DNA of 14,951 nucleotides from Leucocoprinus leucothites (Eukaryota; Basidiomycota; Agaricomycetes; Agaricales; Agaricaceae): contig JAACJO010000101.1 of NCBI GenBank assembly GCA_013368445.1, positions 1 through 14,951 of the forward strand. The letters run 5' to 3'. Within the stretch, counting starts at the first letter, position 1. Each line of letters opens with the position of its first letter. The position numbers and the translations under genes were made by a program. This document shows, piece after piece, positions 1-8,015 of the stretch. The notes under the pieces were generated by a model. That model saw only the letters and a list, made by a program, of their open reading frames with translations, had not been told where the DNA came from and did no database searches.

Positions 1-799
1 ATCAAGGGCCCCAAAATTCTCGTGCAACTCGTCCACAAACAATTGGAAATCCTGAAACCAGGAAATGATGTCCCAATCATACTCCACTTGAAGAACCGTT
101 TGAAAGTGCTGCTGAGCGGTCCCTTGAAAAAGGTCATCGCAAAGCTAACCTTCGCACGTTCTGTAGTGAATTGCGACAGATTAGTATTGAAGTATAAGCG
201 GCATTGAAAAAGGAACTCGTCTAGTTTCTGAGGCTTGGAGCCGTCAAATGTGTCGGGCTCTTTAGCCTGAATGCGTTCCGTTTTAACGACAGGCTGGGGA
301 GTATGGTTGCGATTTTCGAGATTAGTTGCAAAACGATCCATAATGTTCAGGAATCGTTCTTCAGGGTCTGGGTTTTGACGACGGCGGCAACGAGGAGGCT
401 CATCAGGCTCATCCTCTGGGTCACCTTCATCATCAGGATCATCATTGGGAGGACCTCCATCGCCATCTCCACCTCCTGCATCAGCACCATCATTATCCAA
501 ATGTTCATCATCCTGACCCAAATCTTCAAGTTCGAAAAATTGGGTATTGCCCTCCGGTTCTTGTGCGTTATTCTCCTCTTCTTCCTCGTTGTCTTCGTTA
601 TGGTCAACACTGACCTGGTCGTGCTCAGGCTGGGGTTCATCTTCTTCGGACTCATGAATAGTCCTACACGAAGCTTCACGCCCATTTCGAGGTGGACCTG
701 AAAACCGAGGAGTAGAAGGTGCATGTCGAGAGGGAAGTGGATGATTCTGGACAGAAATACCACGAGTACGAGCAGTATTGTGAGTAAGTGTTGTAGACA
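1..799 (-). pseudogene. Gypsy-A gag, N-terminal part, frameshifted, runs off left edge
   Basis: This is the start of the Gag (capsid) protein of a Ty3/Gypsy retrotransposon, read leftward from an ATG at 799-797. The frame is open to the window edge. The first ~150 residues are polar and strongly acidic, with many Asp, Glu, Gly and Pro. From about residue 179 comes a retrotransposon-gag motif, EPDTFDGSKPQKLDEFLFQC, followed by YF and FAMTFFKG, closely matching PDTF...KKL..FLIQCHLYF in Gypsy-B at 8880-8960. Near 117-122 one base appears to be missing. Before it the conserved frame reads FFKG, and after it the conserved text (HFQTV, then WF, FVDELHENFG) continues in another frame. The LTR-A 43 bases upstream fixes the start. 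This copy is probably defective, though a single-base assembly error is possible. Confidence 0.85.
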
Positions 800-841
800 T
801 ATTAAGAGAACGATACCAAAAGTTGGGTATTCTGAATATAC
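800..841 (-). promoter_or_regulatory. Gypsy-A leader with possible primer-binding site
   Basis: These 42 bases lie between the inner end of LTR-A and the gag ATG, where the minus-strand primer-binding site of an LTR retrotransposon should be. In the sense direction they begin gtatattcagaat. The same place in Gypsy-B begins gtattatcagact, so the two families share a gtat..tcaga start. The motif tggtatc, seen in many initiator-Met-tRNA primer sites, also occurs here, but about 20 bases from the LTR. I cannot name the primer. Confidence 0.4.
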
Positions 842-1386
842 TGTCAGGATTTGCGAAATACCGGCGCTTACTAAGCGCGTGAAAGTTACGGAGAGGTCGG
901 TTGTTGGCTTCAGTGTATGTGCTGCGCCCTTCCGATATCGCGTTGACCGATTTGGTCTACGAGGAAGATGACAGGCAGTGCGAATTGGAATTCAACACTG
1001 AAGGAATAACAACAGAGAATTCAGAGTGGAATCTTAGTCGATATTCAGAATGAATAATACATGAGCTAGTAGCAACATATTTAAGATAACGCGAAATTGG
1101 ACAAATAACACGTAAATATCACGAAGCTCACAATGCGACGATAAACGAATAAACAGATAAACGAAAAGTAAATAGACAACGACAAACGCGACGCGACGGA
1201 GAACGATAAACATAAAATGGAATGGCAGAAACGAATATGAGCGCAAATGAAAGGAGATAGAATGATGAGCGGAGACAGGCTGCGAAATATTTATAGAAAT
1301 GATAGATAATGAAAAATCGTGGGAATCGGAAGTCGAAAAAATAGTCGGAGATCAAATCGGAGAGGTCGTGATCGCAGATCGTGACA
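842..1386 (-). repeat. LTR-A, 5' LTR of Gypsy-A (545 bp)
   Basis: This is the long terminal repeat that starts transcription of Gypsy-A leftward. On the plus strand it runs from TGTCAGG to GTGACA, so the ends form the usual short inverted TG...CA repeat. It matches the solo LTR at 12419-12966 along its whole length, which fixes both ends. In the sense direction a TATA box, TATAAATA, lies at 1295-1288. It keeps many CpG sites (about 42 by hand count), so it looks younger than its solo relative. Its right end abuts an LTR-B sequence that it interrupts. The target-site duplicate expected at the far end of Gypsy-A lies outside the window. Confidence 0.88.
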
Positions 1387-1818
1387 CACCTTCCATTTTA
1401 TTAATTCATACCGCCTTGTTGAAATTTTCTGACAACCGTTTAATAGTAAATTTTATATCTTCTAGCCTTGTAAAATTTGCGGACTCCACTTTGATTATTT
1501 CTCCATTTACTACTTTGCTTGTTTTCCTTATCCAATCCTATATTCAGCATCGTATATAAGTAGCACGACTTTGTACTTGGATTCCTTAGTCTGATAATCA
1601 AATTAGCGATACGCTACTTTCCTCTGCTCTCTGTTCATCCTCAGCTCTCTTATATTGTCTGAAATCTGGGTCAAGTGTCAGTAGTTGGCACAACACATAA
1701 GTTGAGGCCATGACCCACTCCTGCGTCCGACGACCGGCTCCTGCCTTACCTCTGTCACACCTCTGTCCAACTAGTCCTTGACGTCAGCTCCCTATCCATA
1801 GCGTTTGCGCGCTTAACA
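1387..1818 (+). repeat. LTR-B copy, plus strand, interrupted at its 5' part by Gypsy-A
   Basis: This sequence matches, inverted, most of the Gypsy-B LTR at 9570-10128, from CACCTTCCATTTTATT to the terminal CGCTTAACA. Compared with that copy it lacks roughly the first 125 bases. It starts exactly where LTR-A ends, so Gypsy-A inserted inside it and the missing part should lie left of the window. Its sense direction is rightward. It is either a solo LTR or the 3' LTR of a plus-strand Gypsy-B relative whose body lies to the left. LINE sequence begins right after its final CA. Confidence 0.82.
1553..1560 (+). promoter_or_regulatory. TATA box of LTR-B, about 270 bp upstream of LINE-1 ORF1
   Basis: The motif TATATAAG lies in LTR-B and is conserved at the same place in the Gypsy-B LTR (9828-9835, minus strand). 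In the Gypsy element it would drive the genomic transcript. Here the downstream sequence is the LINE-1 ORF1, so any transcript from this site would carry LINE coding sequence. Function is inferred from motif and conservation only. Confidence 0.55.
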
Positions 1819-1830
1819 GATGATGACCGA

Positions 1831-3279
1831 ATGAACATCAATCAAGCCCCTTCCAGTGAGGGCACCTCTCTCCTCCCCCAGAATGACTTTACGTCTTCTG
1901 GTAAGGCACATGACGTTTTGTCCATGTCAGGCTCCCTGAAGGCAAAGAATGACTTTACGTCTTCCAAGCCCTCCAGTCCTATTCGTGTCTCCCGGGCCCC
2001 TCCTCAACCTTCCAATCATGTGACCCCAAGGAACGGGAATGGAAACTTCGAGTGCTCAGTTGGGCGCCCTTCCTCTGATGGCCAGGCTCAGCCATCGAAA
2101 CCTAACCCAAAGGGCGCCTCTGATATGCCGCCCCCCATTCCCCCTCCTGACCATAAGGCATCCACCAAACCCCTTACAGAACATTTCAACAAGAAGAATG
2201 TGTCGTTCGCTGATGCCGCCCAACGGGGTGTCCAGCCAGCGACTTCCTCTTCAAACTCCTCCTCTAGTATTGATGGAGTTAAGATGCGAGAAATGATACT
2301 TGCCTTCCCTGAATTATCCTATGACAAAGTCCTTGCTATGTACAAGGCAGGTTTTGGGAGCGCCCAACCTCAGGCCCCCGAATCTACACCCTCAGGCGCT
2401 CAACGCGCTAAACCCAAAATGACAACACACGGGCCCACCTGTTGCCAAGTCCTCATCCCCTTCGAGGGAAACATCATTGCTGACCGAATCAAAGACTTCA
2501 ATAAGGCAGCAGAATTCTGTAATCGCGGTCTCATCGCTGCTCAATCCAAACTCCACGTCGAATTGGTCCGCGAATCATACAATGGCATCTCCATCGCCAC
2601 CTCAAACGTCGCCACTCCTGTTGACCTCCATACCATCAAATCTTGGCTGAAAAAAGCCTGGCAACTGGGAGACGCCATCCCTGTTGAGCCCTGTCTCCCA
2701 CAATCCAAATCCTTCCTAAAAATTGTCAGCATCCCTTATTGGGTAGCCAATTCATCCAACCCTCTCTCCCCCACTTTCGTTGAGCAGGCCCTTGGCCAAT
2801 CGTCGCTCTTCAAGAATGTTATCCTTGCCGCTCGTCCTCGCGTCATGAAAGCTTCCCCAAAGTCAGACACAGCCATCGTGTGGTTTGACATCTGGGACTC
2901 CCAAAATGGTACCAAGGCCAAGACGTTGGTTAACCATACTATTAACTTCGGCCGACATATCGGAACTATCTGTGCTAGTAGTATGCACCCCGGCATTGCA
3001 CAGTGCAGGAACTGCTGGTGGTGGGGTCATCCCACTCATGCGTGTCATGCCCTCGGCGCACGCTGTCAAATTTGTGGTGGTCCTCACCGTGTTAAGAACC
3101 ATCGATCCATGACCTGGTGTTGTAAGGCCAACCCCAAATCCAATCCCCCCTGTGATGCCACTCCTGATGGCACTCCATGTCCTCACCTTGAGAACTTTAA
3201 ATGCCTGAATTGCAAAGGCGATCATCACGCAAATGACACCAAATGTCCATTCTGGAGGAACAGGTTTGACCGAACCTAG
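1831..3279 (+). CDS. LINE-1 ORF1, zinc-knuckle nucleic-acid-binding protein (482 aa, probably truncated by TAG)
   Basis: ORF1 proteins of LINEs coat the element RNA to form the particle used in retrotransposition. The first ~150 residues are Ser/Pro-rich and look disordered. Near residue 152 a short conserved segment begins (MREMILAFPEL). Residues ~205-390 form a globular region with VWFDIWDSQNG, which recurs as VWFDLWDSQSG in the unit at 13949-14951. Three zinc knuckles follow: CX2CX4HX4C from Cys392, then a CX2CX3HX4H finger, then CX2CX3HX6C from Cys458. The frame is stop-free upstream to 1714, inside LTR-B, but has no earlier ATG, so 1831 is chosen. The TAG at 3277-3279 follows RFDRT where the relatives read on into Asp-Trp. 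In-frame reading continues to TAA at 3361-3363, giving 510 aa. A TGG to TAG change is the simplest explanation. Confidence 0.87.
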   Translation: MNINQAPSSEGTSLLPQNDFTSSGKAHDVLSMSGSLKAKNDFTSSKPSSPIRVSRAPPQPSNHVTPRNGNGNFECSVGRPSSDGQAQPSKPNPKGASDMPPPIPPPDHKASTKPLTEHFNKKNVSFADAAQRGVQPATSSSNSSSSIDGVKMREMILAFPELSYDKVLAMYKAGFGSAQPQAPESTPSGAQRAKPKMTTHGPTCCQVLIPFEGNIIADRIKDFNKAAEFCNRGLIAAQSKLHVELVRESYNGISIATSNVATPVDLHTIKSWLKKAWQLGDAIPVEPCLPQSKSFLKIVSIPYWVANSSNPLSPTFVEQALGQSSLFKNVILAARPRVMKASPKSDTAIVWFDIWDSQNGTKAKTLVNHTINFGRHIGTICASSMHPGIAQCRNCWWWGHPTHACHALGARCQICGGPHRVKNHRSMTWCCKANPKSNPPCDATPDGTPCPHLENFKCLNCKGDHHANDTKCPFWRNRFDRT

Positions 3280-3365
3280 CATTCTAACAAAGCCGCCGAA
3301 TCATGCACTGCACGTGCCATTTGCACCAATTCCAATTGCTCCGGTGGCGGAGTTGCTGTTTAAAT

Positions 3366-4110
3366 ATGTCTGGTAAGAACAAACCTATCTCTTCTGTTTG
3401 TATATATTCAAAACGTTGGACGTCTTATGCCCTGGTTGATACTATACTCAAGTCCAAAAAGCTGGACTTCGAAATCATTTTTCTACAGGAACCTCCATGG
3501 AATCATATTCAAAAGCACCTTCTACAACTAACCCTGAAGGGGATGATGTCATTGGTGCTCCTATTCACCCTGAGTGGCTGTGTATGGTTTGCCCTACCAA
3601 GCCTAATGACCCCGACCCCGTACTCTGACTTATGTTCACAGACGACTACTTCGCATGAGACCCATTATTCGACAAGAGTGGGTCAACCACCGCGACATAC
3701 AAATCTTGGGTCTATTTAACCAGGGTAACTATATTCATTTACTTAACATATACTCTGACTCGTCCTCATCGGCGATCAATTTCCTTTCAACGAACTTCAT
3801 TGACATCCCTAACATTATTTATATGGGAGGAGATTTTAATTGTCGATCTCCAGAATGGGACCCTTCAGCTACTTACATCCCTATGTCAATAGCTCTAACG
3901 AGCTGGCGGACGGCTTCAATCTCACAAGGTCTCATCGACCGTATATCCCTACCCATTTCTCTTCCATTGAAAGTCATGACAATTCGGTTATCATCTCATT
4001 TTTTGCACTAACAATTCACCTCCCATATTATTGATGTTAATTGAGGCTTCCATCGGATCACGCACCATTGATTATGGATCTTCCAATCCGCCAGATTATA
4101 TTAACTATAA
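3366..4110 (+). pseudogene. ORF2 endonuclease (APE-type) segment
   Basis: This domain nicks target DNA to prime reverse transcription. The N-terminus has the conserved start of the fold (SSVCIYSKRWTSYALVD) and then FLQEPPW, whose Glu at 3489-3491 corresponds to the metal-binding Glu of APE enzymes. Further on come HLLNIYSDSSSSAINFL, then GGDFNCRSPEWDP with the catalytic Asp-Phe-Asn at 3832-3840, and the closing SDHAPL motif (Asp 4056-4058, His 4059-4061). These key residues are kept, but they lie in at least three reading frames, with shifts near 3510, 3625 and 3880-4035. Confidence 0.85.
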
Positions 4111-4689
4111 AAAATGCGTACTACCAAAAGATAGTGAATGAAGAGACGGCTTTCACTTCCCAAGTCTCTGAGCATCTAGCAGCCCTTGACTGTTCGGACA
4201 TTCATTCCACCTCTTGTCTGAATGATATCTCTGACTCCATTTCTTAATCTTTAATGAATCTTGGAATATGAACTCTAAAACTGTATGGATTACTAACGGT
4301 CAAAGGAATGGTGGAACCCCACTGTTCTGAGACTCTTCTTACCTACAGAAGAACAAAGGATCGAAAAGATTGGCGAGCATTCAGAGCGCAACCAGAACTG
4401 CCAAAGCTCTTTCTTTGATACACGCATTCATGAAATCGCATCGACCAACAAACGACCCTGGGACCTCATGGAATGGGTAAAACAACGCAAACTCCCTGCC
4501 ATTGAGGGTATCCTATCAAGGACGACTTGCAATGATTTCCGGACCTATGGAATGCACTCATTCATCATATAACTCAGCATCTGGCGACCGGTAAGCTTAA
4601 CATTCTGAATGAAATGAATCCCTTCCCCCTTCCTGGGCAAACTTCTCCATCCTTGAACTCACCGAATCCTCTCTTCATGTGCTAACTTT

Positions 4690-5830
4690 TAGCACCCGGG
4701 CCTGATCATGTCTCCTGGAAACATCTAAAGTCCATTGTACCCACATGAATGCCTCAAAAACATAAATACTCATTGCTAACGCATGCATATGTTCTCTTAC
4801 TGGCCGAGTCACTTCAAGGACTCGTCTCTATCATCATTCCAAGCAAATAAACCGGCCTATGATACACCGAAAGCATTTCGTCCATTGTTCTACTAACACT
4901 TTAGGTAAATTAATCAGAAGATGATTGCTCGCGCATGCAGTATGAAGCGTGTCTCTAGATGTTCTCCACCCTAATCAAATGGGCGGAGTTATCCAACGAT
5001 CCACTGAGGATGCAGGAGTATTCCTCACTCATATCATTCAGGCTGGATGGGCTAAAGGTATGATTACCAGCGTCTGTGCTTTTGATATCGCCCAATTCTT
5101 CCCCTCCCTAAACCACGAAATCCTTACTAACATTCTATGATGACAGGGGTTCGCCCCAGAACTGTTAACTTCTTTTCACACTACCTCATAGGTCGATCCA
5201 CTCAATTCATGTGGAACACTTTCCTATCCGATGCCCATGACGCGGATGTTGGCGTAGGGCAAGGCTCCGCTTTATCACCCATTCTATCCGCACTCTATCT
5301 AGTGCCCCTCATGTTCATGTTCGACCAACATGCTCAACTACAGTCTATCCCTTCTTCCCTTTTATCATTTGTCGATGATGGGCTTTGTATATCTCAAGCG
5401 AAGAATTATACTAACACTATTTCTTCCCTCAAATCAGCTTATTCCATCATTAACTCCATTTGCACCGATCTCGGGCTTGTCATTGAACATGATAAATCTG
5501 AGGTCTTTCATTTCTCCCGACATCATAACAATTCTAATCCCCCCCTTGATTTATCCGAGGTTGGCGGCCCTCTACTGTATCCTAAACGTGTCTGGCAGTA
5601 CTTAGGTTTCTATTTCGACCATCGACTATCATTTCAAGAACACGTTCAGTATTACTCTACCAAAGCATTATCCACAGTGAAAGCTATGAGTATGCTAGGC
5701 AACTCCACCCGAGGCCTCCTCCCTCTACAAAAATGTCTGCTCTATAGGTCATGCGTTGTCCCTGTGGCCATATGGATTCCGACTCTGGTACTTTGAAGGC
5801 GCTGTAACAAGGCGCTTCTCAAGTCCTTAT
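4690..5830 (+). pseudogene. ORF2 reverse transcriptase segment
   Basis: The catalytic core of LINE reverse transcriptase is recognisable in order. APGPDHVSWKHLK lies near 4693-4730. A badly broken finger region follows, with WPSHFKDS and NKPAYDTPKAFRP. Motif A is AFDIAQFFPSLNH (Asp at 5084-5086), motif B is GQGSALSPILSALYL (5257 onward), and motif C is FVDDG (Asp-Asp at 5374-5379). Then come YLGFYFD and a thumb-like region with STVKAMSMLGNS. All three catalytic Asp positions are present. A frameshift near 5137 splits motif A from motif B, and another near 5760-5790 leaves the YGFRLWY segment out of frame. Confidence 0.9.
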
Positions 5831-5835
5831 CATCT

Positions 5836-6108
5836 ATGCAAAGACGCGCGGCTCTCTGGATCACAGGCGCCTTCCGTACTTCCCCATCAGGCAGCACTGA
5901 AAGCATTGCTGGACTCATTCCAATTCACCTCCCTCTTCGTAAATTAGCTATTCATTCATCATATCAAGTCTCTACTTTACCCTCTAATCATGCATTACAT
6001 TCTCTTTTATCTGTCAATTTCTCTCTTAACTCCTCCCCTCATCCCCAATCAATTCGCCTTCTCACTCCGGCCAAAAAAGCTAAAGTCAAAGGCCCCTTAT
6101 TGATGTAG
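5836..6108 (+). pseudogene. ORF2 segment between reverse transcriptase and RNase H
   Basis: This continues ORF2 after the thumb. The start MQRRAALWITGAFRTSPSG is a stretch typical of fungal LINE ORF2 proteins just downstream of the RT. LAGLIPIHLPLRKL-type text follows and then a low-complexity Ser/Leu region. It ends in a stop at 6106-6108, after which ORF2 sequence resumes in another frame before RNase H. No enzymatic motif is visible. Confidence 0.7.
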
Positions 6109-6178
6109 ATATTCTCTTTCTCATCTTTCTGATTCCTTTTCTCCATTCACTCCTGAATCAAAGCCTGGATCTTGTCTC

Positions 6179-6673
6179 ATGGACATCTTTCCTGATTCTA
6201 TTCATTTTCACCCATGCAATTGCTCGGATAAACATGAAATGTATAAACATGTATCATCTCTTGATTCAGTTTTTTCTTCTTCTTCCGATCGTAATTGTAT
6301 TTCGGTTGTTACTGATGCTTCTGTTCCACTCATAGGTTCCCTTCAGGTGGTTTCGGCGGCACATTTATATCGCAGCGGACGGCAAGTGTCCCATGCAAAA
6401 CAGGCTAGCGGTCGAGCGTCGTCTACTGATGCCGAACTCTACTCCATTCATATTGGCATTGCCAAGGCCATTTCCCTTCATTGCGACCACATCATCCTCA
6501 TCACCGACTGTCTCCCAGCAGCCAAGCTAGCAGTCAATCCCTCTAATACACTCGAGCCAATCACACTCCATCCAAGTCTGCCGACTCTTATCCAACTGGC
6601 TAACGGCCAAAACCTTCTCGCTCCATCGACTTCTGGGACGTCCTTCCAAATGGCGCTGGAAGCCCCACCTTAA
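6179..6673 (+). pseudogene. ORF2 RNase H segment
   Basis: RNase H removes the RNA strand after first-strand synthesis. Tad1-clade LINEs often carry one after the RT. The acidic residues are in order: Asp in VVTDAS (6314-6316), Glu in STDAELYSI (6434-6436) and Asp in LITDCLPAA (6506-6508). Near 6570-6600 the frame slips. The next conserved text, IDFWDVPSKWRWKPH, is read in another frame around 6616-6670. Confidence 0.82.
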
Positions 6674-6737
6674 AGTCCACAATGACGTCACTTCCACATG
6701 CATACATGCCCCTTGATTAGGCGCTACTCTCGACTTC

Positions 6738-7264
6738 TTGCGACGCAAAATCACCAACGACTGCCAGAAAGCCTGGGAGTCCACTTTCTGGAAGAAGAAG
6801 TACCGCGGCAGCGGTTTCCTTCTTTCCAAAAAGAATCGCAAGTTCCTCATCCCCACTTATGTCAAGGGGGGCACCTGGCTTCCCTTAGCCAATGAATCGC
6901 CATCATTATGTGTGTGTATGTCCCGCGCCATCCTCAATCATGCTCCTATTGGAGCTTATCGCGAGAGGTTCTTCCCCTCAAGCCCAAGTCCTGTCATTGT
7001 GGCTATCGCCTGGAAACACGACATCATATCCTGTGTTACTGCCCCCTCTATCCCTTCCGCACTCAATGGGTGCAATGCACTTTCCCTCAGTATGAGTTCC
7101 TTGTCGAGTTCTTAAAAAAGAACCCAGCTGCCTTTGCTTTTACTAATCATGACATGCGTCCACCACCGCCTCAAGCTCCTGTGCCCGCTGAACCAAATGA
7201 AGGTGAACTATACTCTCTTATTTCATCTCTCTTCTTTTCCTTTGAGTCTGATCTCTGTGTATGA
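6738..7264 (+). pseudogene. ORF2 C-terminal domain with Cys/His motif
   Basis: This is the C-terminus of ORF2. It starts RRKITNDCQKAWESTFWKKK and, after a frame change near 6900-6990, contains SCHCGYRLETRHHILCYCP (6989-7045), the Cys/His cluster common at the end of LINE ORF2 proteins. The last ~70 residues include EFLKKNPAAFAFTNHD, a Pro-rich stretch and SLFFSFESDLCV before the TGA. The same text recurs, mutated, in LINE-2 at 10129-10656, which shows these residues are genuine coding sequence rather than chance. Confidence 0.85.
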
Positions 7265-7461
7265 CACCTTGTTCAATAGTCTCTATCGAGTCTTTTCTAT
7301 ATTGCTGGACTAATCGTGCATAGTCTCTGTCTCAAGCGGTCTTCGACCGCTTCGTGTACCCCAGCTTGCTGTAGTGTACCGTTTGTGTGTAATATTTAGT
7401 TGAAAGCAGACTGCGATCAGGCACCACTATATAAATTCATTGATTTTTTTTAAAAAAAAAA
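7265..7461 (+). other. LINE-1 3' UTR with hairpin and T8A10 tail
   Basis: These 197 bases follow ORF2. They include a perfect hairpin at 7334-7352 (AAGCGGTC, loop TTC, GACCGCTT). The end is a conserved segment, gcagactgcgatcaggcacc..., then ataaattcattgatttttttt and A10. LINE RTs generally recognise the 3' end of their own RNA, so the hairpin or the final segment could be the recognition site. The same ending recurs in the LINE units ending at 13013, 13207 and 13949. Confidence 0.75.
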
Positions 7462-8015
7462 TGCAATCAGAAAGATATACTGCTTGAAACCCAGTCAATC
7501 AATGGATTGTTTTGGGTGAGCTAGTTGTGTCCTAGTACCACAGAGCAGGAAGAATCAAGCCAAGTGACATAGAAGTTAATAGTCATAGATTCACCAGTAG
7601 AGAATGTAACAGGCAGATTCACAAGTTCAGTAATGTAACTATTCGACAATCCGTCAAATAGGTGAAGCTTGATTGGAGGTAAGGGCAAAGTTGGAAGAGA
7701 GTGAGTGCAGAAAAAATCAGAATCTATGAAGCAATGAGTCAAGCTGGAATTGACGAGAGCACAAAATGGTATCCATTGAATATTATCAGATGAGCAAATG
7801 ACAGAAGAAGTGAGGGAAGCAATAAGAGAATTTGGGTCGGAAAGAGCGGATGCATTGAGGCGGAGGAGACTCTCTGGTGCACAGATGAGCTCAACATGAC
7901 CCCCAGTCTGTGCAGAGTCCTGAGGGTCACCCTCTATTTTTTCCAGACTCTTTTCAGAGTCCTTGGGTGGAGCCGCTTCGACCTTGCGGATCTTGGCCCA
8001 ATTTTGTTTCTTGTG
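7462..8015 (-). pseudogene. Gypsy-B protease (retropepsin-like), active-site residue replaced
   Basis: Downstream of the Gag zinc knuckle the frame continues (KKQNWAKIRKVEAAPP...) into an aspartic-protease-like domain. The usual D-S/T-G active-site triplet is replaced by Asn-Ser-Ser: ALVNSSLTHCFIDSDFF (around 7720-7755), where relatives have Asp-Ser-Gly followed by a similar THCFID. Both changes fit CG to CA transitions on the coding strand (GAT to AAT, GGC to AGC). Further on is VVLGHN followed by TAG at 7518-7520, where Gypsy proteases normally continue with Trp-Leu. TGG to TAG explains it. Text resembling LTQNNPLIDW follows before LINE-1 cuts the gene. Confidence 0.8.

Larger units (their letters stand above)
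3366..7264 (+). pseudogene. LINE-1 ORF2, endonuclease / reverse transcriptase / RNase H polyprotein, multiply frameshifted
   Basis: ORF2 should begin at the ATG at 3366, just two bases after the TAA (3361-3363) that ends the read-through ORF1 frame. This tight spacing fits reinitiation after termination. The conserved text passes through several frames. Clear segments are the endonuclease (3366-4110), a linker with RPWDLMEWVKQRKLP near 4450-4500, the reverse transcriptase (about 4690-5830), a post-RT segment (5836-6108), RNase H (about 6290-6660) and a C-terminal domain ending at TGA 7262-7264. At least eight frame changes or stops interrupt it, with most damage at 3520-3660, 3880-4040 and 4250-4950. 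The protein would be roughly 1300 aa if intact. Confidence 0.88.
1819..7461 (+). mobile_element. LINE-1: nearly full-length Tad1/L1-like non-LTR retrotransposon, decayed
   Basis: This is a non-LTR retrotransposon with ORF1 (RNA-binding, zinc-knuckle protein), then ORF2 (endonuclease, reverse transcriptase, RNase H, C-terminal Cys/His motif), then a 3' UTR and a tail of T8 followed by A10. Only 12 bases separate the upstream LTR-B from the ORF1 ATG, so most of the 5' UTR is missing here. It probably lies left of the inserted LTR-B. The 3' tail joins Gypsy-B protease sequence at 7462, so this LINE was inserted into Gypsy-B in the opposite direction. ORF1 is open, but ORF2 carries many single-base indels, so the copy should be inactive. 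ORF2 alone spans about 3.9 kb, a normal size for the clade. Confidence 0.9.

Noticed and set aside
303..763. Open frames on both strands rich in hydrophobic residues (plus 303-701, minus 347-763)
   Set aside because: They are out-of-frame readings of the Gypsy-A gag acidic tract. The gag frame itself is open and matches Gypsy-B.
2863..3282. 139-codon minus-strand frame opposite LINE-1 ORF1
   Set aside because: It is antisense to the zinc-knuckle region, with no recognisable motif and no promoter. The frame is a by-product of the codon bias of ORF1.
3366..7264. Introns explaining the frame changes in LINE-1 ORF2
   Set aside because: Conserved text continues across the shifts with one- or two-base changes. 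No intron-sized gaps with splice signals are seen, and LINE RNAs are copied unspliced.
7441..7461. T8A10 palindrome as a transcription terminator or host microsatellite
   Set aside because: The same T-run/A-run ending occurs at the 3' end of each LINE unit, so it belongs to the LINE tail.
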